A program made the translations under genes and the position numbers. The notes beneath the pieces are model-generated. The model worked only from the letters and a program-made list of their open reading frames with translations. It had not been told where the DNA came from and ran no database searches. Positions 30,957 to 42,425 of a stretch of DNA of 64,000 nucleotides are shown here, in pieces. Positions within the stretch are counted from its first letter, which is position 1. Each line of letters begins with the position of its first letter. Source of the DNA: Palaemon carinicauda (lineage: Eukaryota; Arthropoda; Malacostraca; Decapoda; Palaemonidae); contig NC_090746.1 of NCBI RefSeq assembly GCF_036898095.1, forward strand, positions 112,578,607 to 112,642,606, read 5' to 3'.

Positions 30957-31202
30957 TGCAAAGTCTCCCTTACATACTGTAGCTGTTACTTTCAGTCTGG
31001 TAAAATTAAAACTACCAATTTAAATAAAGTTTAACATATTAATTTTTAGGAAGATTTTCTTTTATGTCACAGGACCAGTTGTTTAAGACTGAGAAACCAA
31101 CTAAATGGAACTATTGTAGTATTCAGTAATACAGTTTGTGAAAACCTAGTTATTAATATTTTCAGTTCATTGTAATTTAAGTTTATTTTTCTGTTAAAGT
31201 TT
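30957..31202. other. Spacer between head-to-head DIRS elements
   Basis: About 246 bases of AT-rich sequence that look like ordinary intron. They separate the left ends of DIRS-2 (minus) and DIRS-3 (plus). Confidence 0.7.
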
Positions 31203-31380
31203 GTTTGTTCCGTAACCGAAATACAAACCACGCTATTTACAAAGGGTTATTACTTTTAGCGTAGCTGAAATGGCGAGCCATTAGAATTTAACGAGGGTGT
31301 ATTACCCCCGCGCTAGTTAGCGGGGGGGGTAGGGGAGTGGTAGCTAGCTACCCCTCCTCCCCCTCACACACAGGTGAATA
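31203..31380. repeat. Left terminal repeat of DIRS-3
   Basis: Runs to CCCCTCACACACAGGTGAAT. The reverse complement is at about 38835-38990. The outermost 45 bases also recur inverted at 38680-38725. Confidence 0.92.
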
Positions 31381-32299
31381 CTCACTTTAACTTTTGGCTC
31401 GGACTGTGACAGACGTCTCTGTCTTGGTCCTCGCTTGGCAGCCATTGTCTGTTTTGTCTTTACTTAATCGCTTACTTTTCTTTTACTCAATATATATGTA
31501 AACATGTTTTCATGTTTGTATATATATTTGAGTATAGAAATAAGTAAGTTTCCTTTTCAGATGTGTGTGTGTAGTGTACGATATCTACGTGGAGGCCTCG
31601 GCAGTTAGGCCACCACGGCGTATTTTATGGGTGGCAATCGAGTTTGACTTAGGTCTTTCTCTCTCTCTCTCTCTCGAGGTCATTCACCCTTTTACTACGT
31701 GTTACTACGCCCTTGTAGCCTAGCTTCCTTTCCGTGTGGGGGGTTGCTACGCCGTACGTTTGTATCAATTAGTTATGAATCTAATTGTAGTTGTATTTTG
31801 TTTTTTTTCAGCTTGTAGAACGATTCCTTTCGGGGTTTTCGTTCTTTCTTTAGTGTTCATTCATTTTTAAATTACATAATTACATATTTACATAATTATA
31901 ATTGTTATAATTCTGTTTTGGTTACAGCTCTCCTTCCGCGAGTGTAAGTGGTTGTGAGGGCTTGTGCCTGTTGTGTAATTCTTGTTCCTTTCCCTCGTGA
32001 TTCCTCTTCGGAGCCTTCCCGGGGGAATGAATGTGTACTAATATTATTTGTTTTACAGTTACCGATCTAGTTCGTTTCTGTTATATAGCAACGGTGTGAG
32101 CTGTCTGGTTGAGTCCTGGGGATTCGGCTGTTGCTGCCTCCCCCCTTGTATTTTCGTCAGGGGCGTGTCTCCTTCTACTGGTAGTACTCCCGTGTCGACG
32201 GACAACTCTCCAGTTCATTTTAGAACAGTCAGGAGGCTTGCCTCCTTGGGCGGATAACTTTCCTTCCGAGGGAAGTTTTTCCTGTCCAGGCTTGAGTTT
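31381..32299. other. DIRS-3 5' region lacking a match to DIRS-2
   Basis: The first 110 bases resemble the DIRS-2 leader (CTTTTGGCTCGG). The sequence then departs and contains a (CT)n run at about 31658-31676 and T-rich tracts. No intact open frame or zinc module was seen. It may be an insertion, or a diverged leader. Confidence 0.5.
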
Positions 32300-35270
32300 T
32301 TCCCCTTTTGGGGGGTTCTTCTCTTGCCTTTTTTTCGTGCGACTATGCTCTTGGTGCTGAGCGGTCGCACCTGCAGTTTCGCTCAAGGGGCTGGGCAACT
32401 GCAGGAGCTCCTCTTCGGAGGATTGCTCCTTTTAGGTCACTGGCTGACCAGTCTCTTCCACGAAGTGTTTCTCTTTTGTTCGCGAGAGAGTACGCTCATA
32501 GAGACTCCTCTTCGGAGGTTTCTTCTGTTGCTGTTGCTGTTGGCCTCCCTCGCCGTAAGGCCCACCGTCCGCCTCGTCGTAAGGGCCTCTCATCTCCCTA
32601 TAAGGGTGCTTGAGGCGCCCTTTTGGATCTCCGTTTGCAGCCTACAACTCCTTTTTCTCGATCTTCCGCCTTGGTGCAGATGGACAGCAGTCTGATCTCG
32701 TCTTCCAACGGGCAACGGTCTTCCCGACGGACAACGGTCTGCCCGACGGACAGCGGTCTTCCGACGAACATCAATCTCCCGGCGGACAACGATCCCTTCG
32801 GGGCAAAGGGTTGCCCCCACGGGGGTTCTTCCCTTGCGTGTCAGGGTTTCCCTGCGCGCCCTTCTGCTCATCAGCGCTCTCCTGTTCGTCAGCGCTTTCA
32901 AGATGATCTTCCCTGTGGTTCCTGTTACGTGCCCTGTGCGCCCACGTTCGCCCTCACGATCTAGAACTTCGGTCCAGGTCGGGGTCAAGGACTCTTCTTC
33001 TTTGCGCAGCCTTCCACGCGTAGCCTTCTGCTCGTCAGCGATCATCAGCTCGCCAGCGATCTCCTTATCGCCCACGTGTGTTACAGCTGGCACGCCAACG
33101 TTCTCCAACACTTCTGAAGGAACATGGTTCGCCAGCTACTAGCTCACCTGCGCATGCTGATCGCCATCGCGCGACCCTCAACTGCGGATGCTGATCGCCA
33201 TCGCGCGACCCTCAACTGCGGATGCTGATCGCCATCGCGCGACCCTCAACTGCGGATGCTGATCGCCATCGCGCGACCCTCAACTGCGGATGCTGATCGC
33301 CATCGCGCGACCCTCAACTGCGGATGCTGATCGCCATCGCGCGACCCTCAACTGCGGATGCTGATCGCCATCGCGCGACCCTCAACTGCGGATGCTGATC
33401 GCCATCGCGCAACCCTCAACTGCGGATGCTGATCGCCCGCTTACGCATGCTGCTCCTCATCGCACAATCCTGCACGATCGCCCGCTTACGCATGCTGCTG
33501 CTCATCGCACAACCCTGAACGATCGCCCTCCTGCGGATGCTGATCACCATCGCACCCTTTCATGCGATCATTCACCTGCGCATGCTGCTCGCCATCGCAC
33601 AACCCTGCACGATCGCCCGCTTACGCATGCTGCTCCTCATCGCACAACCCTGAACGATCGCCCTCCTGCGGATGCTGATCACCATCGCACCTTTTCACGC
33701 GATCATTCACCTGCGCATGCTGCTCGCCATCGCACAACCCTGCACGATTGCCCGCTTACGCATGCTGCTCCTCATCGCACAACCCTGAACGCTCGCCCTC
33801 TTGCGGATGCTGATCACCATCGCACCCTATCACGCGATCATTCACCTACACATGCTGCTCGCCATCGCTTACCATCACGCGGTCATTATCACCAGCGATC
33901 TTCTTCACCTACGCGGCAGCATGATCCCTCGCCGTCACGCCATCGCTTGCGTTCGTCGCCTCGGACACGTGTTCATTTACCTGCCCACCCTCACGCCCAC
34001 TCGCCTGCGCGCCCGCGCGATCGCTCGCCTGCGCGACCGCGCGCCCGCGCGACCGCTCGCCTGCGCGACCGCTTGCCTGCGTGCCCGCTCGCGTGTGCGC
34101 CCGCGCGACCGCTCGCGTGTGCGCCCGCGCGACCGCTCGCCTGTGCGCCCGCGCGACCGCTCGCCTGTGCGCCCGCGCGACCGTTCGCCTTTGCGCCCGC
34201 GCGACCGCTCGCCTGTGCGCCCGCGCGACCGTTCGCCTTTGCGCGACCGTTCGCCCTCGCGCGACCGTAGTTCGCGGCGAATTCCACAGCCGGTGGTAGC
34301 AGCAGGGACGCGTGCTCCTAGACGGCACTCGGGATCACCTCCATCCAAGCACAGGTTGGTAGTGCAGGACGAAGACAGTCAGTACAGCATTCTTCCCCAC
34401 CTTCTTTTCAGGCAGGTACCGTCGGGTCCACTCCAAAGGATCGCCCGATCCCTTTCACCTTAGCGAGGATTTCGGACTCTGTGTCCTTGGAGCAGCAGAC
34501 ATGGTTTGGTCCGCTGGCACGGGCGTTAATGAGGGTTATGAAACCAGCACTCGCCGGCCAGGGTAACAAACCAGCGGCTGTCTCTCCTACACTGAAGAGA
34601 AAGAGAGGAGTGGACTTCGTGGTGACTTCCCCCAGGGCGAAGTTGGTTCCCAAGAGGTCGGTCTCGAGGGTCCCCTCTCCTGCACGAGTACTCTCTCCTT
34701 CTCCCGCCCTGGAAGGATTTTTGGCGGGGGGGCTTTCCGTTCAAGATTTCTCCATCGGACAAGGGGTGACTGCTTACCTCTTCCTCTGGGAGCTTACCAG
34801 GTTCTTTCCCTCCTCGGTTACGGCCCGAGGTTTGGTTCAAAGAAGCTACAGGTAGATCAAGGGTACTTTCCTCCTCTCGAGCTCAGACACCTTGGCCTTT
34901 CGTCGTTAAGTATCTACTTGCGGACAAGCTCGATGTTGTACCATCTGGACGCGCTGACTGAAGGCTTCCTTCGGGTGTCTCATCTGTGGAGGTCGAGGAA
35001 CTCAGACACCCTTCCATCCTTGAGAAGAGTTTTGTCTGTGCCCAAGGACAGAGACTTAGACAGCTGCTGTGCGGAGTAAATCGACTTCCGGTTTCACTCC
35101 TCCAAGGCGCTTTCTTCCCGACTCTGCAGGGCTCCAGCGCCCTTTTCTTTCAACCACGTCGGCCTAAGTTATCGGCTACGACAACTGGGACAAGGTGTCC
35201 AATTGCAGTTTCCTCCTGTCAGGAACAGATGGCACGGGAGACTCCCCTGGGGGGGGCATAGTCCTAAAAG
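32300..35270 (+). pseudogene. DIRS-3 gag-like pseudogene
   Basis: Shifting frames match the DIRS-2 Gag: RRKAHRPPRRKGLSSPYKGA near 32555-32613, the 15-residue repeats at 33430-33900, RSPVRPRD units to 34260, then SRRIPQPVVAAGTRAPRRHS. WFGPLARALMRVMKPALAG follows at about 34500, and a C-terminal trace with RLRHPSILEKSF at about 34990-35040. Frame changes and stops occur throughout. The N-terminal zinc module is missing. Confidence 0.85.
33158..33430. repeat. 34-bp tandem array in DIRS-3 gag
   Basis: Eight almost identical units of GCTGATCGCCATCGCGCGAC followed by CCTCAACTGCGGAT. The period of 34 bp is not a multiple of three, unlike the 45-bp units beside it and in DIRS-2. The array therefore breaks the gag frame and must have expanded after coding constraint was lost. 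Confidence 0.93.
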
Positions 35271-37340
35271 GAGTTCACGAACTCTAGGATTGCAGGTTTT
35301 TTCGCTGGGAGGATGCTTAAGGTTACTCATCCGAATGACAGCTTCCCGATGCCCATTCCCGCACAATCTCTGTGAGTAGCCAAGGATATCGCGCCTGCCG
35401 TCTCTGTCAGCGAATTCAGTGTCTCTGAACCTCTATGCCATAGCGTCAGCAGAGTTGCCCGGTTGGGCAGAATGATCCATACCTTAGGCGAAGGTCTTCC
35501 TTAGGATCATCGACGGCTTCACCCCCGGCCCCCTCAGTCGATCCTTTCTTGTAAGGAAGGATCTGAGAGGGGATGTCCATAGTCGACCTCTCAGCCCTGA
35601 TCAAGTTTGTCGAACAAACTTCGGCCAGCGTAGACAGCAGAATCGATCAGACTGGTAACGAGGCGACAGGACTCCTTTAACCCTGGATCGGAAGGACGGG
35701 TACTTTCAGTTTCCATTCCATCCATCTTCCAGGGTGCTCGTCGAATTCAGCCTAGACTGCAAGTATTCCTGCTTATGATGCAGTGTGGCTATCCCGCCGT
35801 GGCATAGCAGGTTTGTTTCCCCAGAGAACTCTCCCTGCCTTCCTCTTGGCCGCTCAGGTGCAGGCTTCCGCCTCCTCTGCTGTTTGGAGGGCTGGTCAAC
35901 TCCGGTAGGCTCGGGTTTCGACCTTCTTCAGCGCCGGGACAAGCTTCCGGATGCTTACCATGAGTGTGGGCTCATGGTATTTTGCTTGGAGCCTTCTCTT
36001 CCTCTGCCTCAACATCTGGAGTATCTGGCCATGATATTGAGTCAACCGCCTTACCACATTGGAAACCCCGCTTCTCGTCCGTCCAGCGAGGTTAAGCAAC
36101 GTCGGTACTTGGATGGGTGACCACCTGGGGACGCCAGATTCTGTTACCGCATCCTCCGAGCCTTCCTTTCGGTTGACTGTGGCAAGACTGAGGACAGTCG
36201 CAGTACCTGTTCTCAGTCAAGCAGAGCTTTCAGCCCTACCTTGGAACGTTTCCTAGTTCTTCTTTCCTCATTGACCCGTCTATAGTCCGAACGGTCGCCT
36301 CAGGATAAGTTCCATGTGGGGCGATCCAAGTTCCGGTGGCTTCAGGCAATGTTTAACCGGACTCCCTGGCCCTATGGGACCAGCGGAACTATTAAACCTG
36401 CAATGGGTGTTGACCTATGGAGCCTCTTGATGGTAGTGGATATTCTCGTCCTTTCCCCACATTCTTGATGCAGTTCTCGGACTCGTCAAAGGAAAGGGGG
36501 GGGGGGGGGGGCATGTTCCGGTCCAGGCCTATGGTCAAGACCTGAAGGATACCTCTCCATCATTCAGGCAGGCTTAAGGGCCTTAGTCTGGCCCCTCTTC
36601 AGATCCTACAGCTCCTGCCAAGTCGCCCCGTTGCGCGTCGACTTCATTCTAACCAGCAGGGGACGCATTTTCACACCTTCACATCTTGCAGTAGAGATAC
36701 CGGGATGATTGAGATTCTCTCAATTCCACCATCGGCTCTCTCATTCCAGGCAGGGGAATGTTTCTCTCAGACTATCCGAGCAGAGCCTCATAGAGAGAGT
36801 GTACCTAGGGGTCTTTGACCTTGGGTAACCAGCAAGTGCTGGTCTGGGGGACCTGATCGCGACACCTTGGAACCTCAAGCTTCCACTTGTCTTCCCCCCA
36901 GTCTCAGACCCCGAGACTCTGGCAAGATGCATTCCGGTGATGGTGGGACAACTTCGACGCCTGCGTCTTCCCTCCTTTTTGTCTGCGGACAATGGGTCTC
37001 AACAAAACCAGGTTGTCTGTCAACCTTTCAATGGGAGAGCTCCACTGGGACTATGCGCAGAACGGTTTCTGGACCCTCTGCTTCCCCTGACGGAACTCCC
37101 GGGAGAGCTTCTCCCACGGCGCAGACTACTCAAGCAACCACACTGCGACATCTCTCCCAAACCGGGGCGTCGCTTCGGCTTCATGCCTGGAGACACTACG
37201 CTTCCTCCTCTAGAAGAGACAACCCGCTACAGTCGCGGTACGGAGGTCGCGTCATCTGGGATAGTCATCCACAGGGGTCTCCCAGGCAAAGTGAAGAGTC
37301 TAAGGTGGTGGGTGCCGTGGGAGATATACCTCTTCCCGTG
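35271..37340 (+). pseudogene. DIRS-3 RT-RNase H-methyltransferase pseudogene
   Basis: Fragments match the DIRS-2 protein: DLLQRRDKLPDAYHECGLMV and EPSLPLPQHLEYLAMIL (35930-36030), RILRAFL after the 5S-like insertion, then LPLTELPGELLPRRRLLKQP near 37080-37140. Stops and frameshifts are frequent, and a G run lies at about 36497-36513. It is not functional. Confidence 0.8.
36041..36148 (+). rRNA. 5S rRNA-like pseudogene inserted in DIRS-3
   Basis: Read directly, the 108 bases follow the 5S rRNA plan: GTCAACCGCCTTACCAC, then CTTCTCGTCCGTCC, GAGGTTAAGCAACGTCGG, TACTTGGATGGGTGACCACC and TGGGGACGCC, ending CAGATTCTGTTACC. The box A-like (GGTTAAGCA), intermediate and box C-like (TACTTGGATGGG) promoter elements are present. 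The usual ten or so bases ending GGTTAG before TACTTGG are missing. With them the length would be about 118, which fits 5S. The flanking RT similarity is interrupted exactly here. It is probably a retroposed or 5S-derived SINE fragment and not a functional gene. Confidence 0.82.
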
Positions 37341-38202
37341 AGGCCTCTTCTCCAGCAATAACGGTCTTATTGCCTTTCGGCGGGAGGAAACTCCTTTCCG
37401 CTCTCGGCAATGAAGCCTGTCGCTCAGCCTTTCCCTGACCTTCAGGCTTAAAGGAATAACTTTTTCTGCCCGCTGGATCTATCCTCGCTCATGCGAAGCT
37501 ACGATCGTCCCTGCCCTAGTCGGAGGAAGACCTCCAACTTGGAGCATGGCTCGGACTTTTAGTCCTTTAAGAGATCTTCTCAAGACCCTTTTACGACAGG
37601 CCTCGGATTGTATTCCGCCTTGGGTCTTCTGCTCACTCTGGCCACGGCCAGTGTGTAAGCAATCTTCTTGGTCTCTTACTACTCCCCCCTTTCTAAGGAA
37701 GAGGGGAAGGCAACATTCAGGCTCGCTCCTGAGTTGTTGGCTAGACTCAGAATCTGAGGGTCCCGACCCTTCGGTCCGATTCATTCAAGATTTCGAGTCT
37801 CCATTCTGTGTGTGATGTCCCAAGACCTTCTCTTTCTTGCCAGTAAGGAATCGAGAGGTTAGCGCTGGGAACAGCTGCAGTTTGGCCTCAGTTGCAGCCG
37901 ATTTGGGAACACAAGGAGGACATGGGGGGAGAGTCACCAGTATACCTCTTCAGCCCGGACTCAAGGACATTCATCTCGACCTGTCTTCAGACCCTCCCCC
38001 GTCACGTCGCCCTACAGCACGATGTTGGATACATCGCAACGTCCCTCGCCTTCGAGTAATACTACTCTGTGACGCAGGTGCTACAAGCTGGCGTCTGGAA
38101 GCGTCTGATGACCTTCGCAGCCCGCTTCCTGCAGGGCGTGACCCACAGGAGTCTCGATACGTTTTCTATCGCTCTGTGGTGGCTACACAACAGCTGGTCT
38201 AA
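37341..38202 (+). pseudogene. DIRS-3 tyrosine recombinase pseudogene
   Basis: The sequence from about 37560 to 38200 matches the DIRS-2 recombinase with many shifts. Examples are LPPSRRP-type sequence near 37985, ARWIHRNVPRLRV (for the His-x-x-Arg region), VTQVLQAGVWKRL-like sequence near 38070-38110 and the end SVVATQQLV. The Tyr-containing HYLQD motif is altered. It is not functional. Confidence 0.82.
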
Positions 38203-38679
38203 CCTCAGGCTCCTTTTTGGACAGGTAGCAGAAGGTTGAGGGCATTGTTATCAGGTTTTAGTCTGCATGAACGAAAGAAGTATGTCTGGCCCTTACTTCT
38301 TTCTTCATCATCCCCTCTACGGGGAAGCAGCATCCTGGTCTCTGCATAGCTGACCTCGAACCTCTGCAGGTAAACCATGCTTCCTTGTGTTCCGAGTATT
38401 GAGTCAATACTGTCGCGTCCCCCATACCCTGACGAGGTGGTATTGGGAACGTCCTAACCCAGAGTTCCTTCTGGAACTCCAGGTCAACTGCCTAAGACGG
38501 GTCACACTTCTTCCTTCACACACAAGCTTACGTAGGCCACATGGTTCCTTGCCGAGCAAGGAACTTGTGAGGTGCAGGGACTCCTTTTCTCGAGTGCGAC
38601 TCACTCAGATTCTGAGTCCCCGGGTAAAGCCAAAGCCAGTATGGCTGGGGACTTTCCACCCTTCCTAAGGGATAAGTCA

Positions 38680-38785
38680 CCCTTTGTAAATAGCGTGGTT
38701 TGTATTTCGGTTACGGAACAAATGACAAATTCGAAGATAATTTGTATTTTTCCTAACCATACAAACCTTAGCTATTTACACATAT
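38680..38785. repeat. Internal complementary region of DIRS-3
   Basis: The stretch GGTTACGGAACAAA (reverse complement of the left end) is joined to TGACAAATTCGAAGATAATT (reverse complement of the right end). It has the same structure as in DIRS-1 and DIRS-2. Confidence 0.93.
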
Positions 38786-39037
38786 TTGCCCGCCAGCCCT
38801 GTCCCCCAAGACAAGTCCTACCTTTAAGTGAAAGTGAGTATTCACCTGTGTGTGAGGGGGAGGAGGGGTAGCTAGCTACCACTCCCCTACCCCCCCCCGC
38901 TAACTAGCGCGGGGGTAATACACCCTCGTTAAATTCTAATGGCTCGCCATTTCAGCTACGCTAAAAGTAATAACCCTTTGTAAATAGCTAAGGTTTGTAT
39001 GGTTAGGAAAAATACAAATTATCTTCGAATTTGTCAT
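38785..39037. repeat. Right terminal repeat of DIRS-3
   Basis: The inner part is the reverse complement of 31230-31380 (GTAGCTAGCTACC, GCTAACTAGCGCGGGGG). The outer arm is GGTTAGGAAAAATACAAATT and ends CGAATTTGTCA. Confidence 0.92.
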
Positions 39038-39273
39038 ATTGCACTTCTTATTTCCTCCTTTTATTGTTTAAATTGATTATTGAGATGTTCCTTATCTTTT
39101 ACCTGGAATATTTTATAAATTATATTTGTATTTTACGCAAGTGTGTCCAGTTGACTCCTATTTCCTTCTTCCCCTCTCCTGTAATTCTCCTTGCATGACT
39201 TGAGCTCTTGCTTTGTTTTTATAATAACCAATTATAATATAAGTTTTCTATTAAAGGATTTTCCTTTTGATAG

Positions 39274-39422
39274 ATATACCACCACCACCTCCTCCATTAA
39301 ATTTCTCAGCCATGACAGATGAAGAAGTGCGACAGATGGAAGGAACGGAGAGACAGCATGTAGAAGCCAGAATTCAGGTCCTGAGGAACATCCAGACTTT
39401 ACTTGATGCTGCTGTTGTTCAG
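39274..39422 (+). CDS. SYVN1: SYVN1/HRD1 exon (conserved C-terminal helix)
   Basis: The exon reads IPPPPPPLNFSAMTDEEVRQ, then MEGTERQHVEARIQVLRN and IQTLLDAAVVQ. This amphipathic helix is the most conserved part of the HRD1 cytosolic tail. Acceptor GATAG, donor CAG|GTATTT. The phase matches the exon at 21387-21470, which confirms that the 17.8 kb between them, with two DIRS elements, is intron. Confidence 0.95.
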
Positions 39423-42183
39423 GTATTTATTAAATGTATGGTACATACTGTACTGGCTTTTTTATATTTTTTGGGGGGGGTATTTGTAATATAGGTTTGC
39501 ATACCTTAAAAATTTAACAAATAACCTATTGTTGCTAAGATTTCTTTTTTATTTTTAAACATTTAATAGAAGAAATGGTTTTTCATAGCAAAGATAGTTT
39601 AAGATATGAGAATAACTTTAATCTTCAATTGCTAGCATAAAATTTTTTCATATTAACTAGTATTCAAGGGTCTTTTGATATCTGAAAAAAATTACTTAAA
39701 TTAGTAGTATCCTCTCTTCATATCAAAGGTACAGTGGATATATTTTGGACCTTTTTATGAAGATTTTTCTTTCCTATAAGCCTGTATTCTAGATGAGAAC
39801 TACAATGCTTGTTTTATTTTATTTTGCGTTATCATAAAAAAAAAGTTTTGAAACTTATCCAGTTGATTATTTTGCAGTAATGATTTCCGATCTTCCCTTG
39901 AGTTGACTGGATAGCTGTGTTTTTTTTCTCTGACCATGGAATATTTTACCACTAATTAAGAACTTTGTAAAAATTTAGTTGGTGGGCTGTGGATTCGTGA
40001 AATTTTTTTAATAACCATTTCTGTACATTCCTCAAAATCCTATCGGTATGATGATAGTTAAAAAATCCATCAGAAATGACAAAAAAACATGATACAAACA
40101 GGGCTGAGATTCCATGCACTTTTATAAACTCCTTCATCAGCATTTGTACCTTAAATCAAAATTTCTACTGAAAGATATTGGTTCACCAGTAGGAACCTTT
40201 GTGGGTTATATTAAAAAAAAAACTTCTTGAAGTTCCCTGCAAAGGATCATCAGTTGTCTCCTTTCTCCTTAGTGACGTTGGAGGTTCGACAAATTTCAGT
40301 TACCTATCCTAATCTCTCCAGGGCACCTTTCATCTACCTGTTCATTCCTCACCTCTGCCTGCCACCCATTCATCAACTGTACTTGTTTCTGATAATTTTA
40401 AGCATTAAGTATTCCTTATTTTCTTCAATAACAGAAGTCCCCAACAACTATAATATTAAACAGGAAATGATCGGCAGGAGGGCTTTGACCATGCAGTCAC
40501 CACATGTTAGTGTTTCACCTGCTAGCATAGTCATGCCTGCTCTCCTTCCAGTAATTACTAAAGTTGCAGTACCCATGCAAAAGTCAAGGTCCAGTTTCCT
40601 TCTTTTGCTGACCTGTTCTAGTCTTTATACAGTATTGTGGTTCACCCTTGGCCATGAATGGGGTTTATGAATGAATATGGTGCTTCTGTGAAATCATTTG
40701 TCACAAAGTTGGCCCCAATTGCTTGCCAAGATACATTTGTGGCAGCCACTAGCACAGTGATTGCTATAATAATGACTAATGACAGATCAACTAAGGAACA
40801 GTTTCTTCCATATTACAGTCTAAAAGTGATGTGCTTTTGTCTACCACTCCTTAGAGCACAGCAAGAGTAGAGAAGTCATACTTCCTGTTTATTCCCTGGT
40901 CCTGTAAAAGGAAGCCAGGGAATTAGGACTTTCTCGACCCAAGATTACTACTGTTCTGAAGACATTCCTTGCTTAAAATATGTCCTCATTCTCCTGTGGT
41001 TCTTGTAATGGTGCTAAGAGAGCCAGTTTTCATTCAACAAAGGATAATATTCAGTTGGGCAGATATTTGGAAGACCAGGGTCTGGAGGATATCTCGCAGA
41101 GAAAGAATTACATTTTTGAGATTGTAGACTAGGTCAGAATTTTGTATCCTGTGCAGCTAGAATGAAAAAATAATTGATGATGGAGGCTAACGATGGTAAT
41201 TTAGCCATCCGTGTTGTTCAATATGGAAGGATAAGAGAAACAGCTAATGGCTACAAGAACAGTGATATCAACCTTAATTGGCCCTAGCTTGAATTCCAAA
41301 GTAGGCTAGTTTTTTTTCAGGCAGTTAACTTATACCGTTAGAGGCCATCAACCTTTTGTGTGGTATCAAATCACTGCTGGTGGAGTAAAGTTGTAGAAGA
41401 TTTTCTTGTAGGATAATAAGGTGAGGTATGGAAAGGATTGAATGAGTTTCATAGTTGCTTGATCATGGTATCAAAGCTGACAGATTGACATCTGAAGTTG
41501 ACGATAGTTGCTGTGACTGTCCATCTTATCATTGCTGGCATCAGACTTTCAAGGTATCTGGATAGCTGGCTGGATTTGGGAAACTTGCAGTAGATTTATG
41601 GCATAATGTAGGTCTTTTATCAGTTGTGTGTCAAAGATTTGAAACCCTAGCTTGACAGGGTGAAGTTAGATATCTAAACATTAGTAGCTTTGCTTTGACT
41701 AACAGAGGGAAGAATCACGATATTAATCTCCTTGATCCTCAGTAATTTCAGTGAAGTATGGGTAAGAAAGCCAAGTAGTGGTAGTCCATGATCGGTCATC
41801 TTATGTCTTTTGAAGAACTTTTTATGCTCGTAAGAGGGGTCCATTTCAACTGCAATTGTTATAGTTGCAGCCTTGGATCAAGTATTGCATGAATGTCAGT
41901 GGTGGTGAAATTTTCACCTTTGTGGAAGTTCTCTTGCCTCCTCCATCATTGGAGATAATGATGCTGTTATTTCTAACCACAGATAGAGCTCCAACTATCT
42001 GGACCAGCAGAAAGTTTGCCACTTGGAAACTCTAGGTGGAGCATGTGTATATTTTCTTTTTTCCCCTCTATTGTAGATGAAAATTTTTTATTTTGAAACC
42101 AAGAATTGGGGCTAATTATGGTTAATGCATTTGTGTGAAGAACCTAGTGTTGTATTATCAAAACTTAGTTTTTCATATTGCAG
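39423..42183. other. Intron, with possible low-copy sequence at 40220-42060
   Basis: The stretch is less AT-rich after 40220 and has two open frames (40227-40670 and 40658-40870). No protein family was recognised in either. A short Cys-containing frame near 40985 is also unassigned. It may be an old, unrecognised element. The end is a regular T-rich acceptor. Confidence 0.45.
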
Positions 42184-42425
42184 ATGAATCAGTATGCCTC
42201 AGTTGTAGCATCGCTTGACACTGGTAACCAGAATGTTACTAGGAACTCTAATAATCCCACATCAACTGTCGAGCAACCTCATGAATCGTCACCAGATAAT
42301 ACAAAAGTCTTCCATGAAAGAAATGAAAACAATGCCAAAGAAGGCCAGGATGACATTCCAGGACCAACCCCAGTCGAGGTAAACCAGGACTCTAAATCAA
42401 CGGCAGGCGTCGTATCAGATGTAAG
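42184..42425 (+). CDS. SYVN1: SYVN1/HRD1 exon (disordered tail)
   Basis: It reads MNQYASVVASLDTGNQNVTR and an Asn/Ser/Glu-rich run ending STAGVVSDVR. Directly after AAVVQ of the previous exon, the MNQY and ASL motif continues the conserved HRD1 helix. Acceptor TTGCAG, donor AG|GTATGA. The rest is low-complexity and poorly conserved in the family. Confidence 0.92.

Larger units (their letters stand above)
31203..39037 (+). mobile_element. DIRS-3: decayed full-length DIRS element, same family as DIRS-2
   Basis: The termini, terminal repeats and internal complementary region are the same as in DIRS-2. It begins TTTGTTCCGTAACCGAAATA and ends CGAATTTGTCA. Gag, RT and recombinase are all recognisable but broken by many stops and shifts. 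Two features are peculiar: a 5S rRNA-like insertion in RT, and a 34-bp tandem array in gag. The 5' part (about 31490-32290) does not match DIRS-2, and no zinc module was found. It lies in the same intron as DIRS-2, in opposite orientation and with SYVN1. Confidence 0.92.

Noticed and set aside
33158..33430. CRISPR-like regular repeats
   Set aside because: The units are directly abutting, with no unique spacers, and the sequence is eukaryotic. This is a minisatellite.
33909..34348. Long Arg/Gly-rich open frames on the minus strand over the gag repeats (and the equivalent plus-strand frames at 28224-28575)
   Set aside because: They are shadows of GC-rich minisatellites that code in the gag frame. 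All six frames are open there because of the repeat composition.
40227..40870. Possible genes in the SYVN1 intron
   Set aside because: No family signature, no splice context tying them together, and composition close to the surrounding sequence. Left as unassigned.
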